This document shows, one piece after another, positions 1-6,620 of a stretch of 9,758 nucleotides of DNA; within the stretch, counting starts at the first letter, position 1, and each line of letters opens with the position of its first letter. The position numbers and the translations under genes are program-made. Origin of the DNA: Promethearchaeia archaeon (GTDB lineage Archaea; Asgardarchaeota; Lokiarchaeia; Sigyniarchaeales; SOKP01); assembly GCA_029856295.1 (NCBI GenBank), contig JAHQWS010000040.1, positions 1 to 9,758 on the forward strand, in the 5' to 3' direction. The notes below the pieces were generated by a model that had not been told where the DNA came from, ran no database searches, and was given only the letters and a program-made list of their open reading frames with translations.

Positions 1-142
1 ATGCAGGTCCTAAATAAGTATGAGACATATTAAATGGATATTTTGATCCTTGATAAATTATTCAAAAAAAAAATACTATATTGCTAAACCTTGCTCAAAC
101 CTTCTTTAAAACATTAAAATTAATTTGAATTGAACAATTTGA

Positions 143-150
143 TTTATTAT
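143..150 (+). promoter_or_regulatory. Possible TATA box for the AOR gene
   Basis: TTTATTAT lies about 50 bases before the ATG at 201. An archaeal TATA box sits about 25 bases before the transcription start, so the leader would be about 25-30 nt, with room for the GTGAT site. The match is weak in a region this rich in A and T. Confidence 0.25.
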
Positions 151-188
151 CACGAGATCGGTAAAACAAAATTGAAATAATCAAATAA

Positions 189-193
189 GTGAT
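189..193 (+). promoter_or_regulatory. Ribosome-binding site that favours the AOR start at 201
   Basis: GTGAT matches part of AGGAGGTGATCC, the complement of the archaeal 16S rRNA 3' end, and is followed by seven bases (six A) before ATG at 201. It overlaps the alternative in-frame GTG start at 189, which argues that this GTG is part of the site and not the initiator. Confidence 0.4.
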
Positions 194-200
194 AAAAAAA

Positions 201-2402
201 ATGATCATTGCTGAACTTAAGTATAATCATCAAGATATGGAGAGAGGTTATACTAATCGAACTTTATATATTAACTTGGGTACAAATGAGATTAGAATCA
301 AAAAAGTCTCGAAAGATATGAGAGAAAAGTTCATTGGAGGAAAAGGTTTTGATCTTTGGCTCATGTGGAATAGCCTTCCTAAAGACCGAATAGTTAAATG
401 GGATGACCCAGAAAATGAAATTTGTATAGCAACAGGACCTTTAGGAGCTAGTACATATTATCCTGGTGCGGGAAAATCAATTGTTACAACCATATCTCCT
501 TCAACGAGTATCATAATAGATAGTAATGTTGGAGGATATTTTGGTCCGTATTTAAAATTCTCTGGCTTTGATGCAATCGAGATTCAAGGGAAAGCTGAAA
601 GAGAAGTTATTCTATTTATTAATGGACAAAACCATACCATTCAAATTATAGAAGTAAAAGAATCGGAGAAAATCTCTGAATTTTCGCATGTTTTAACTCA
701 ACAACTCACTGAAAAATATGCTAAAGATTCAACCATGGGAGAGAAGCAAAGAGTTTCCGTGGTAAGTACAGGCCCTGCAGCAAAACATACACGTTGGGGC
801 ATGCTTAATTTTTCTTGGTTTAGTAGACGGAGAAATTGGGCTTCTTGTAAGCAGGCAGGGAGGGGTGGAATCGGAACAGTTTTTGTTAATAAGAAAATAA
901 AGGCTCTTGTATGTAGAACTCCAAAATATGATGCTAAAATGAATAATCCCGCTGATCTAGATACTCTAAGAAAAATAGGAAAACAACATCATAGTGAGAT
1001 AGTAGAATTAGATCCTAGTCATAATCAAATGCGTTTTGTTGGAACTGGATATCTTCCAGAGATAATGAATGTTACTGATTTACTTCCGACAGAAAATTTT
1101 CGATTTGGTCAACATCATAAAATTAAAGATAAAGAAATACCATTCAATAGGCAAGTTTGGTACGAGCTCTTTAAAGAAGATACAGGATCCGGTGCTGATG
1201 GATGTTGGCTTGGATGTTCAGTAAGTTGTTCCCATTACAAGCGTGGTTATAAGGTTAAGACAGGTCCGTTCAAAGGCCAAGAAGTGATTGTTGATGGTCC
1301 TGAATATGAAACAATTGCGGGATGTGGTTCAAATTGGGGAGTGTGGGATCCAGAATGGGTGCTCGAAGCAAATTTCTATTGTGATACGTATGGATTAGAT
1401 ACAATTTCAGTTGGAACTGGAATCGCATTTGTAATGGAATGTTACGAAGCAGGAATTCTTAATAAAGACATAACTGATGGACTTGAATTAAACTTCGGAA
1501 ATGCTGAAGCCGCTTTAGAGTTAATCCATCAGATGGCAAGAGGAAAGGGCTTTGGAATTATTGTTGGTCAGGGAATAAAAGAAATGAAACAAGTTTTTGC
1601 TGAAAAATATAATGGAGACCATAACTTTCTTCAAGACATCGGCATGGAACATAAGGGTTTAGAATTTTCTGAATATGTTACAAAAGAAAGTCTAACTCAA
1701 CAAGGCGGCTATGGATTTACGAATAAAGGTCCCCAGCATGACGAAGCATGGTTAATTTTTGAGGATGTTGTAAGAGGATCAATCCCAAGTTTTAAAGATA
1801 AGGCAGCAGCATTGCGATTTTTTCCTTATTGGAGAACTTGGTTCTCTCTAAATGGGCTCTGTAAGCTCCCCTGGAACGATGTAGTCTCTGAAAAGAACTA
1901 TGAACTACCAATAAAGGATCCTAATACAGGAGAATTAATTCAAGCTAAAATTCTTTATCATATCGAATGGTATGCAAAATATTTTTCGGCGGTAACGGGA
2001 AGAAAGTCAACTATAGATGACTTAGTTAGAGATTCAGAAAGGGTATATAATTTTCAAAGAATCTATAATATACGACAAGGCAAGGGACTTCGAGAACACG
2101 ACTCAAATTTACCCTATCGCGCTGTAGGACCTGTGACAAAGATAGAATATGAAAGCCGTCAGGAAAGATATGATGAACAGCTTAAAGAACAATTAGGGAT
2201 TAAATTGGATGGATTAACTACGGAAGAAAAAATGAAGTTTTTGAGAGAATTTCGTGAAGATCAATATACAAAGCTTCAAGATGCAGTATATAGGGAACGT
2301 TGTTGGACGAATGAAGGATGTCCTACAATAAAACTCATACAGGAATTAGGAATTGATTATGATGATGTAGTAGAATATATTAAACCATATCAAGATAAAT
2401 AG
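201..2402 (+). CDS. Aldehyde:ferredoxin oxidoreductase family protein (tungsten/molybdopterin enzyme)
   Basis: This is a 733-residue AOR-family enzyme. Family members oxidise aldehydes to acids in the cytoplasm with a tungsten bis-pterin cofactor and one 4Fe-4S cluster, passing electrons to ferredoxin. The N-terminal domain (about 15-220) opens with GYTNRTLYINL and has ATGPLGA, the SNVGGYFGPYLK segment and the pterin-binding AGRGGIGT at 219-226. LLPTENF follows at 295-301. Cluster cysteines appear as C335, C339 and C343, with C554 in the LNGLCK segment. The spacing is C-x3-C-x3-C, whereas I recall C-x2-C-x3-C for Pyrococcus furiosus AOR. The protein is about 130 residues longer than that enzyme, nearer to the WOR/BamB-like branches, so the substrate cannot be named. 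The gene stands alone, convergent with UMP kinase. Start: GTG at 189 and ATG at 237 are in frame, but GTGAT at 189-193 looks like a ribosome-binding core for ATG 201. Family call firm, subfamily open. Confidence 0.9.
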   Translation: MIIAELKYNHQDMERGYTNRTLYINLGTNEIRIKKVSKDMREKFIGGKGFDLWLMWNSLPKDRIVKWDDPENEICIATGPLGASTYYPGAGKSIVTTISPSTSIIIDSNVGGYFGPYLKFSGFDAIEIQGKAEREVILFINGQNHTIQIIEVKESEKISEFSHVLTQQLTEKYAKDSTMGEKQRVSVVSTGPAAKHTRWGMLNFSWFSRRRNWASCKQAGRGGIGTVFVNKKIKALVCRTPKYDAKMNNPADLDTLRKIGKQHHSEIVELDPSHNQMRFVGTGYLPEIMNVTDLLPTENFRFGQHHKIKDKEIPFNRQVWYELFKEDTGSGADGCWLGCSVSCSHYKRGYKVKTGPFKGQEVIVDGPEYETIAGCGSNWGVWDPEWVLEANFYCDTYGLDTISVGTGIAFVMECYEAGILNKDITDGLELNFGNAEAALELIHQMARGKGFGIIVGQGIKEMKQVFAEKYNGDHNFLQDIGMEHKGLEFSEYVTKESLTQQGGYGFTNKGPQHDEAWLIFEDVVRGSIPSFKDKAAALRFFPYWRTWFSLNGLCKLPWNDVVSEKNYELPIKDPNTGELIQAKILYHIEWYAKYFSAVTGRKSTIDDLVRDSERVYNFQRIYNIRQGKGLREHDSNLPYRAVGPVTKIEYESRQERYDEQLKEQLGIKLDGLTTEEKMKFLREFREDQYTKLQDAVYRERCWTNEGCPTIKLIQELGIDYDDVVEYIKPYQDK

Positions 2403-2405
2403 GGA

Positions 2406-2454
2406 AATTTATAAATTGATGTGGTTTAACTCGTCTATCAAAATGAACGATAGA
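2406..2454. terminator. Possible terminator region between convergent AOR and UMP kinase genes
   Basis: Just after the AOR stop there is a perfect 12-bp palindrome AATTTATAAATT (2406-2417). Next comes a 6-bp inverted repeat, TCTATC (2434-2439) and GATAGA (2449-2454), with a 9-nt loop. Neither is followed by a long T run, so termination is inferred mainly from position in the short gap between convergent genes. Confidence 0.25.
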
Positions 2455-2464
2455 AAATTCCTAA

Positions 2465-3193
2465 CTAATTATTATTACCATTATTTGAAACAATAGTTCC
2501 CATAAATTTAGCCTCTCCATTCCAATACTTTTTAAAGTTGATTAAATCAGATCCAGACATTACTAATACCTCTATATGACTTCTTTTTAATATTTGTAAG
2601 GAAACAGCATCAAAAATACGATATTCTCCAGCGGCTGCTTGTTTATCACCTGAAGATTTTAAAATTATATCTTGTAGTTCTACATATGATATGTTTTCGA
2701 ATACCTTTGCATCTGTATGCTTTTTTGGATCTTTATCATAAATACCATCAACATTAGTAAGAAGAATTAATTCATTAGCTCCTAAATATTCCGCTACTTC
2801 AAGAGCTACTGAAGTGGTAGATTGTCCTGGTTGTAGGCCTCCCATGACGATAATTTTCTTGAATAAACTTGCTGTAGAAAGCTCTTCGATTGATCGCGGA
2901 ACTTGTGGGAATGCCAATTCTCCAAAAGATGTAATAAATAATTTAGAATTTATTCGAGAAAGTTCAATACCAATAATATCGCATAATGCTTCATTTCCTT
3001 TTAAAGATCTAATTGAATTTATATATTCTCTTGCTATTAATCCCCCGCCACAGACTATAACAAGGTTATCGAAATCGGGTTTGTTTTTTATGATTTCACA
3101 GAAATTAGCAATTTTTTTAGAATTAATTTTTTTATCTTTAGTAAATAATAACGATCCGCCTATTTTTATGACAATATTTCCTTTCCCTTTCAT
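2465..3193 (-). CDS. pyrH: Uridylate (UMP) kinase, archaeal type
   Basis: This 242-residue amino-acid-kinase-fold enzyme phosphorylates UMP to UDP with ATP in the cytoplasm, in pyrimidine nucleotide synthesis. Visible motifs are VIKIGGSL with K10, VCGGG at 47-51 and MGGLQPGQST at 117-126. TNVDGIYDKDP at 146-156 is the nucleotide-binding segment. The GGxQPGQST form and the QAAAGEYRIFDAVSLQIL stretch match crenarchaeal-type UMP kinases as I remember them, rather than isopentenyl phosphate kinase or acetylglutamate kinase. Length is normal for archaeal PyrH. An upstream in-frame TTG at 3208 would add five residues. ATG at 3193 is preferred because it gives the usual short N-terminus before IKIGG and lies about 27 bp from the shared TATA-like palindrome, implying a nearly leaderless message. 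The gene is divergent from pantoate kinase and convergent with the AOR gene. Confidence 0.9.
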   Translation of the reverse strand: MKGKGNIVIKIGGSLLFTKDKKINSKKIANFCEIIKNKPDFDNLVIVCGGGLIAREYINSIRSLKGNEALCDIIGIELSRINSKLFITSFGELAFPQVPRSIEELSTASLFKKIIVMGGLQPGQSTTSVALEVAEYLGANELILLTNVDGIYDKDPKKHTDAKVFENISYVELQDIILKSSGDKQAAAGEYRIFDAVSLQILKRSHIEVLVMSGSDLINFKKYWNGEAKFMGTIVSNNGNNN

Positions 3194-3216
3194 AATATTT
3201 TCATTCAATTTTTCTT

Positions 3217-3228
3217 TATATTAATATA
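3217..3228. promoter_or_regulatory. Palindromic TATA element, probably a two-way promoter for pyrH and pantoate kinase
   Basis: TATATTAATATA is a perfect 12-bp palindrome in the 69-bp gap between two divergent start codons. Its centre is about 30 bp from the pyrH ATG (3193) and about 40 bp from the pantoate kinase ATG (3263). With the usual TATA-to-start distance this gives an almost leaderless pyrH message and a leader of about 14 nt for the kinase. Confidence 0.5.
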
Positions 3229-3262
3229 TAGTTGATTAGTTAAATTAAGTTACTCCAGATTC

Positions 3263-4225
3263 ATGACTGAAAACTCAAGAAGCGTCATTATTGAAGTACC
3301 GCATAGGATTTCGGGATTTTTTGAGATTGTTGATGAAATTGATGGTATAAAGATAATCAATCCAGAATATATTGGTTCTAGGGGTGCTGGCTTTAACCTT
3401 AGTGCTATTGGGAGAACTGAAATAAATATTAAAGCCCTTGGTAAAGATGAAGAAATTTCTAGTAACATTTATATTAATGACGAAGAACTTAATGAAAAAG
3501 CCGAAACAACACATTTCATTATTGAATTTATTAAATCATATGTAAAAATACCAATAAGTATCGAGGTTTATCATAAATTTGAGTTACCTGTTGGATGTGG
3601 ATATGGAGCAAGTGGATCTGGCGCTTTAGGGGCTATTTTTGGATTAAATAATATTTTAAATCTGAACTTAAGCTACAGAGAGCGAGGTCGTATCGCACAT
3701 ATTGCAGAAGTTATAAATAGAACAGGGTTAGGGACTGTATGTGGCTTATTAGGCGGTGGTCTAGGTGTTTTAAAAGAACCGGGCTATCCTTGTGTTTACG
3801 AATCTATTCCAGTTCCTAAAAATCTTAGGATAATATGCGGTTCTTTTGGAATGATTCATACAAAATCCATTTTAAATTCTCCTCATTTAAGCTTAAAAAT
3901 AAAAGAAGCTGGCAGAAAAGCGTTAAAGATATTATTGAATGCCCCTAATATTAAAACATTTATTAATGTTTCAATTGAATTTGTAAAGGAAACGAATATT
4001 CTTAACATCTTGAGTTTATCAAAAACGCAGGAATTAATTGAAAATCTTAATAAATTAAACATTTATGGAGCAAGCATGAATCAATTAGGAAGATCTGTTT
4101 ATGCAATATGTAAAAAATCAGAAGAAAAAAAAGTAATTGAAACTTTTGATGCTTTTAAACCCGAAATCAGTATATATAGTTCAACTATAAATAAGATTAG
4201 TCCAAAGATTTTACCAAAAAAGTAA
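3263..4225 (+). CDS. Pantoate kinase (archaeal GHMP-family kinase, coenzyme A biosynthesis)
   Basis: This is a 320-residue GHMP kinase of the archaeal pantoate kinase type (COG1829). The enzyme phosphorylates pantoate to 4-phosphopantoate, which phosphopantothenate synthetase then joins to beta-alanine; together they replace the bacterial PanC/PanK steps. The N-terminal segment PHRISGFFEI (13-22) and GSRGAGFNLS (38-47) are typical of this family rather than of mevalonate or homoserine kinases. The glycine-rich ATP loop is PVGCGYGASGSGALG (109-123). AHIAEV (145-150) and GTVCGLLGGG (157-166) follow. The partner synthetase is not in this window. The message probably begins near 3249 from the shared palindromic TATA element, and no Shine-Dalgarno site is visible before the ATG. 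The stop codon is one base from that of convergent proC. Confidence 0.85.
   Translation: MTENSRSVIIEVPHRISGFFEIVDEIDGIKIINPEYIGSRGAGFNLSAIGRTEINIKALGKDEEISSNIYINDEELNEKAETTHFIIEFIKSYVKIPISIEVYHKFELPVGCGYGASGSGALGAIFGLNNILNLNLSYRERGRIAHIAEVINRTGLGTVCGLLGGGLGVLKEPGYPCVYESIPVPKNLRIICGSFGMIHTKSILNSPHLSLKIKEAGRKALKILLNAPNIKTFINVSIEFVKETNILNILSLSKTQELIENLNKLNIYGASMNQLGRSVYAICKKSEEKKVIETFDAFKPEISIYSSTINKISPKILPKK
4216..4221 (-). terminator. T-tract at the 3' end of proC
   Basis: Read on the minus strand, a run of six T follows the proC stop within a dozen bases. Archaeal termination commonly uses T-rich tracts without a hairpin. The tract lies inside the end of the pantoate kinase gene because the convergent stops are only one base apart. 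Confidence 0.25.
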
Positions 4226-4226
4226 T

Positions 4227-5039
4227 TTAAGATTCGTTTAATGTTCTCGATTTTTCAGTGGCTACTTCTACTGCTCTCATTAATGTCGCTCTCAATTTAG
4301 CTTTTTCAAGTTCATGTAAAGCAGTAATAGTCGTCCCTCCAGGTGAGCAGACCATGTCTTTCAACTCGCCAGGATGTTTGCCCGTTTCTAATACAAGTTT
4401 TGCCGCACCTAATGCGGTTTGAGCTGCTAATTTAATGGCGACTTTTCTAGAGAGGCCCATTTTGACACCGCCATCAGCTAATGCTTCAATGATTACGAAA
4501 AAATAAGCAGGACCACTTCCAGATAAACCAGTAACAGTATCTAAATGTTCTTCGTCTAATTCTACAACGATACCCCCTGTATTGAAAACTTTTTTAACAA
4601 ATTCTATACTGCCCTCATTTAAATTATTATTGTGAGCAATTGCAGACGCTCCTGCTCCAATCATTAATGGAGTATTAGTCATTATACGTATTATTCCTAC
4701 GTCATTGTTAATGTAGTTGTCTATATGTTTAAGAGCTACACCAGCGGCAATAGATATTAGTGTTTGTTCAGTAGTTATGTTTGAACCAATTTCTTCCAAA
4801 ACTGTGTTAATTACTTGCGGTTTAACCGCTAGTAAGATATATTTTGAGGTTTGAGCTAAATGAGCATTATTTTGAGCGATTTTCACCCCTAACTCTTTAA
4901 ATAAAGCTTCTGAAACGGTTGTATCCTTGTCGTAAATAATGATCTTGTCATTTTTTATAACATTATTTTTTATAATTGTTCTAAGTAAAGCAGAACCCAT
5001 AGTTCCAGTTCCAATGATACCTAATTCATTTTCAAACAT
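4227..5039 (-). CDS. proC: Pyrroline-5-carboxylate reductase
   Basis: This 270-residue enzyme carries out the last step of proline synthesis, NAD(P)H-dependent reduction of 1-pyrroline-5-carboxylate, in the cytoplasm. The N-terminal Rossmann loop is IIGTGTMGSA with G10, G12 and G15, and LLAVKPQ (69-75) closes the nucleotide domain. NTPLMIGAG lies at 122-130. The C-terminal dimer domain carries the family signature GLSGSGPAYFF (171-181), then ALADGG (186-191) and CSPGGTTITAL (231-241). Length is standard and all key segments are intact. It is downstream of the GNAT gene on the same strand, but the 75-bp gap holds a T-tract and a TATA-like box, so it is probably transcribed separately. No proA or proB is present, so the source of the substrate (glutamate or ornithine) is not shown. 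Confidence 0.95.
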   Translation of the reverse strand: MFENELGIIGTGTMGSALLRTIIKNNVIKNDKIIIYDKDTTVSEALFKELGVKIAQNNAHLAQTSKYILLAVKPQVINTVLEEIGSNITTEQTLISIAAGVALKHIDNYINNDVGIIRIMTNTPLMIGAGASAIAHNNNLNEGSIEFVKKVFNTGGIVVELDEEHLDTVTGLSGSGPAYFFVIIEALADGGVKMGLSRKVAIKLAAQTALGAAKLVLETGKHPGELKDMVCSPGGTTITALHELEKAKLRATLMRAVEVATEKSRTLNES

Positions 5040-5060
5040 AAATAGTACAGCGCTTTTTCA

Positions 5061-5069
5061 CAAATAAAG
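5061..5069 (-). promoter_or_regulatory. Possible TATA box for proC
   Basis: On the minus strand CTTTATTTG lies about 26 bases before the proC ATG at 5039, the position expected for a leaderless message. No Shine-Dalgarno site precedes the ATG, which fits. The box itself is only a moderate match. Confidence 0.3.
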
Positions 5070-5083
5070 TTTTTGATTTATGT

Positions 5084-5089
5084 AAAAAA
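5084..5089 (-). terminator. T-tract after the GNAT gene
   Basis: On the minus strand, about 25 bases past the GNAT stop, CCTTTAAGG is followed directly by six T. The repeat is too short for a strong hairpin, but the T run would suit an archaeal terminator separating the mfnB-GNAT unit from proC. Confidence 0.3.
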
Positions 5090-5114
5090 CCTTAAAGGAT
5101 AGCGCTTATATTTT

Positions 5115-5642
5115 TTAATTTATTCTAAAAGTAGTATTAAAATCATCACCAATGAGCTGGCAATTGCTAATTCCATAATCATCCCAAATTTTATGTTCCA
5201 AAATAATATTATTTTTAATCAGACCTACCAGTTGGAATTCATAATGTTGAAAAAATTTTATGCCATTCTTATATTTTTGTGGTAATTTTATACAAATTGA
5301 AGCAATCCCCTTTTTTTTTTGAAGTGTTATGAAAGATTCTAAGAGTTTTTTACTTATGTATCTTCTTCGAAATTTTGGATTTACATATAATAAATATAAA
5401 TAAATTGTAGGAATAAGGTTTTCTATTGAATCAACTTTATGAGTTTGTTGTTCTGATACTAACATACCCGCTAAATTATTATTATAATACGCTGCTAAAA
5501 TAAAAATTTTATTTTTTAGAAACTTTGTTTGAAAATCATCAATAAATTCTAAAAATCCCTTAGCACATAGTTTCAAATCAAATAAATCTTCTGCTTTGGC
5601 CACTTTAATTATAATATTATTTTCTGACTTATAGGATTTCAT
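5115..5642 (-). CDS. GNAT-like acetyltransferase domain protein with altered acetyl-CoA loop
   Basis: This 175-residue protein has the layout of a GNAT N-acyltransferase: an N-terminal strand and helices, central strands around FILAAY (47-52), the motif-A strand YLLYVNP (83-89) and a C-terminal FFQHYEFQLVG segment (130-140) typical of motif B. Motif A normally reads R/Q-x-x-G-x-G/A and binds the acetyl-CoA pyrophosphate. Here the stretch is R92-R93-R94-Y95-I96-S97, so both glycines are replaced. The fold call is reasonable, but activity is uncertain and the substrate unknown. It starts 10 nt after mfnB, with a possible weak ribosome site (AAGAGATC) overlapping the mfnB stop, so it is probably co-transcribed and translated from the mfnB message. 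Its bases are very A+T-rich. There is no transmembrane segment or signal peptide. Confidence 0.65.
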   Translation of the reverse strand: MKSYKSENNIIIKVAKAEDLFDLKLCAKGFLEFIDDFQTKFLKNKIFILAAYYNNNLAGMLVSEQQTHKVDSIENLIPTIYLYLLYVNPKFRRRYISKKLLESFITLQKKKGIASICIKLPQKYKNGIKFFQHYEFQLVGLIKNNIILEHKIWDDYGISNCQLIGDDFNTTFRIN

Positions 5643-5652
5643 AAGATCTCTT

Positions 5653-6390
5653 TCATTCGTATAAATTCATTTTTAGCTTTTCTATAAGGTCTGCTTTAAT
5701 TAGACCAATATTCCTATCATACCCTTCACAAACTATACTTCTCACACCTATTAAATCTGGTGAAATTTGTTTAATTTTCAAAATATCATTATGCTTGATT
5801 TTCCCGGCTAAAGCAACTTTTAAATTAAAATTTTGTGCCTTTTCTTTAAATTCAATTAATTGTTCTACATTTAAAAAATCAAATAAACCCTTTTCATCCT
5901 TAATGTATGTATCAAGCATAGCAAAATCAGAACCAGATTCAGCAGCTATAGTTGGAATTGCTAAAAAATCTGGAGAGCTATTCATTCTCGATCTATCTGC
6001 ATAACCTGCCACAACAACCATGATTTTTTTATTAAATTCTTTTACGGCCTTAACTACATTTTTCATTAATTTTATTCCTTGTTCTTCGTTTGTTGGACCT
6101 TTTAATCCCACTTTTATAATATCCGCTCCTGCTACTGCTGCTCCTAAAGCCGCTAGCGATGCACTGCCGGGTAAATATGGAAAGTCACCGATTGCAGCAC
6201 TTAGAAGTTGTGAACTATGAATAGGAATTAAATCTTTCATAGCTTTAATCATCCAAGGGAAATTTGCTCCTAAAGAACCTTCACTTGGATTTTTACAATC
6301 AATATATTTCACTCCACCGGCATTAATTATGGTTTTGGCTTCTTCCACATTTTTAGGACTAACTAGTAATTCTATTTTATTATTAGCCAT
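5653..6390 (-). CDS. mfnB: (5-formylfuran-3-yl)methyl phosphate synthase (methanofuran biosynthesis)
   Basis: This 245-residue TIM-barrel enzyme belongs to the MfnB (DUF556) family. It condenses two molecules of glyceraldehyde-3-phosphate into 4-(hydroxymethyl)-2-furancarboxaldehyde phosphate, the furan precursor of methanofuran. The opening LLVSPKN (8-14) and DCKNPSEGSLGANFPW (31-46) are family hallmarks. The lysine in DCKNP (K33) corresponds to the Schiff-base lysine I recall as K27 of the Methanocaldococcus enzyme. K93 in IIKVGLKG and K164 in DTYIKDEKG match its other conserved lysines. ALAGKIK (193-199) and IGVRSIVCEG (214-223 approx.) form the phosphate end of the barrel. Length is full. 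It heads a unit with the GNAT gene, and a TATA-like stretch about 25-30 bp before the ATG suggests a leaderless message. No other mfn gene is recognisable here. Confidence 0.9.
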   Translation of the reverse strand: MANNKIELLVSPKNVEEAKTIINAGGVKYIDCKNPSEGSLGANFPWMIKAMKDLIPIHSSQLLSAAIGDFPYLPGSASLAALGAAVAGADIIKVGLKGPTNEEQGIKLMKNVVKAVKEFNKKIMVVVAGYADRSRMNSSPDFLAIPTIAAESGSDFAMLDTYIKDEKGLFDFLNVEQLIEFKEKAQNFNLKVALAGKIKHNDILKIKQISPDLIGVRSIVCEGYDRNIGLIKADLIEKLKMNLYE

Positions 6391-6410
6391 GATTGATCAT
6401 TAACCTAAGA

Positions 6411-6424
6411 TAAATTTAAAATAT
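6411..6424 (-). promoter_or_regulatory. Possible TATA box for mfnB-GNAT
   Basis: On the minus strand ATATTTTAAATTTA lies about 21-34 bases before the mfnB ATG at 6390, the range expected for a leaderless message. The surrounding sequence is nearly all A and T, so the match carries little information alone. Confidence 0.25.
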
Positions 6425-6570
6425 TTTTTGCTAAATATTTTTTCTATATGTTACTATGTATATGAAATTATTGTCTTATAACCTTATAATTACTTATTAT
6501 ATTTGGTAATTCTCCATTAAATTAGTTCATTTTTTGAAAAAATAATTTAGATAATTATAAAAATAAATAT

Positions 6571-6590
6571 TTTATATTTATTTTATAATA
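6571..6590 (+). promoter_or_regulatory. TATA-like stretch upstream of the RING protein gene
   Basis: Two overlapping TATA-like candidates, TTTATATTTA (6571-6580) and TTTTATAATA (6581-6590), lie 30-50 bases before the ATG at 6621. Either would start transcription roughly 9-20 nt upstream of the ATG. The rest of the 230-bp divergent gap (6391-6620) shows only A+T-rich sequence, with no RNA gene or clear operator. Confidence 0.35.
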
Positions 6591-6620
6591 AAATTACTAC
6601 AAGTAAAAACTGATATAAAT

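Noticed and set aside
1..33. Short frame ATG...TAA at the window edge, possibly the tail of an upstream gene
   Set aside because: Ten codons are too few to judge and no family signal is visible; the window edge is arbitrary.
2465..3193. Isopentenyl phosphate kinase or acetylglutamate kinase for the amino-acid-kinase gene
   Set aside because: The GGLQPGQST and TNVDGIYDKDP segments and the short length fit archaeal UMP kinase.
2814..3224. 136-codon open frame on the plus strand
   Set aside because: It lies opposite the well-supported UMP kinase and its translation shows no family resemblance.
3250..3514. Two short minus-strand open frames
   Set aside because: Both lie opposite the start of pantoate kinase, whose motifs are complete; the translations look like antisense shadow.
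5795..6220. Two plus-strand open frames of 66-69 codons
   Set aside because: They are antisense to mfnB, which has its full set of conserved lysines.
6418..6443. Direct repeat AAATATTTTTT, two copies 14 bases apart
   Set aside because: Low-complexity A+T sequence where such repeats arise by chance; no third copy or CRISPR-like spacing.
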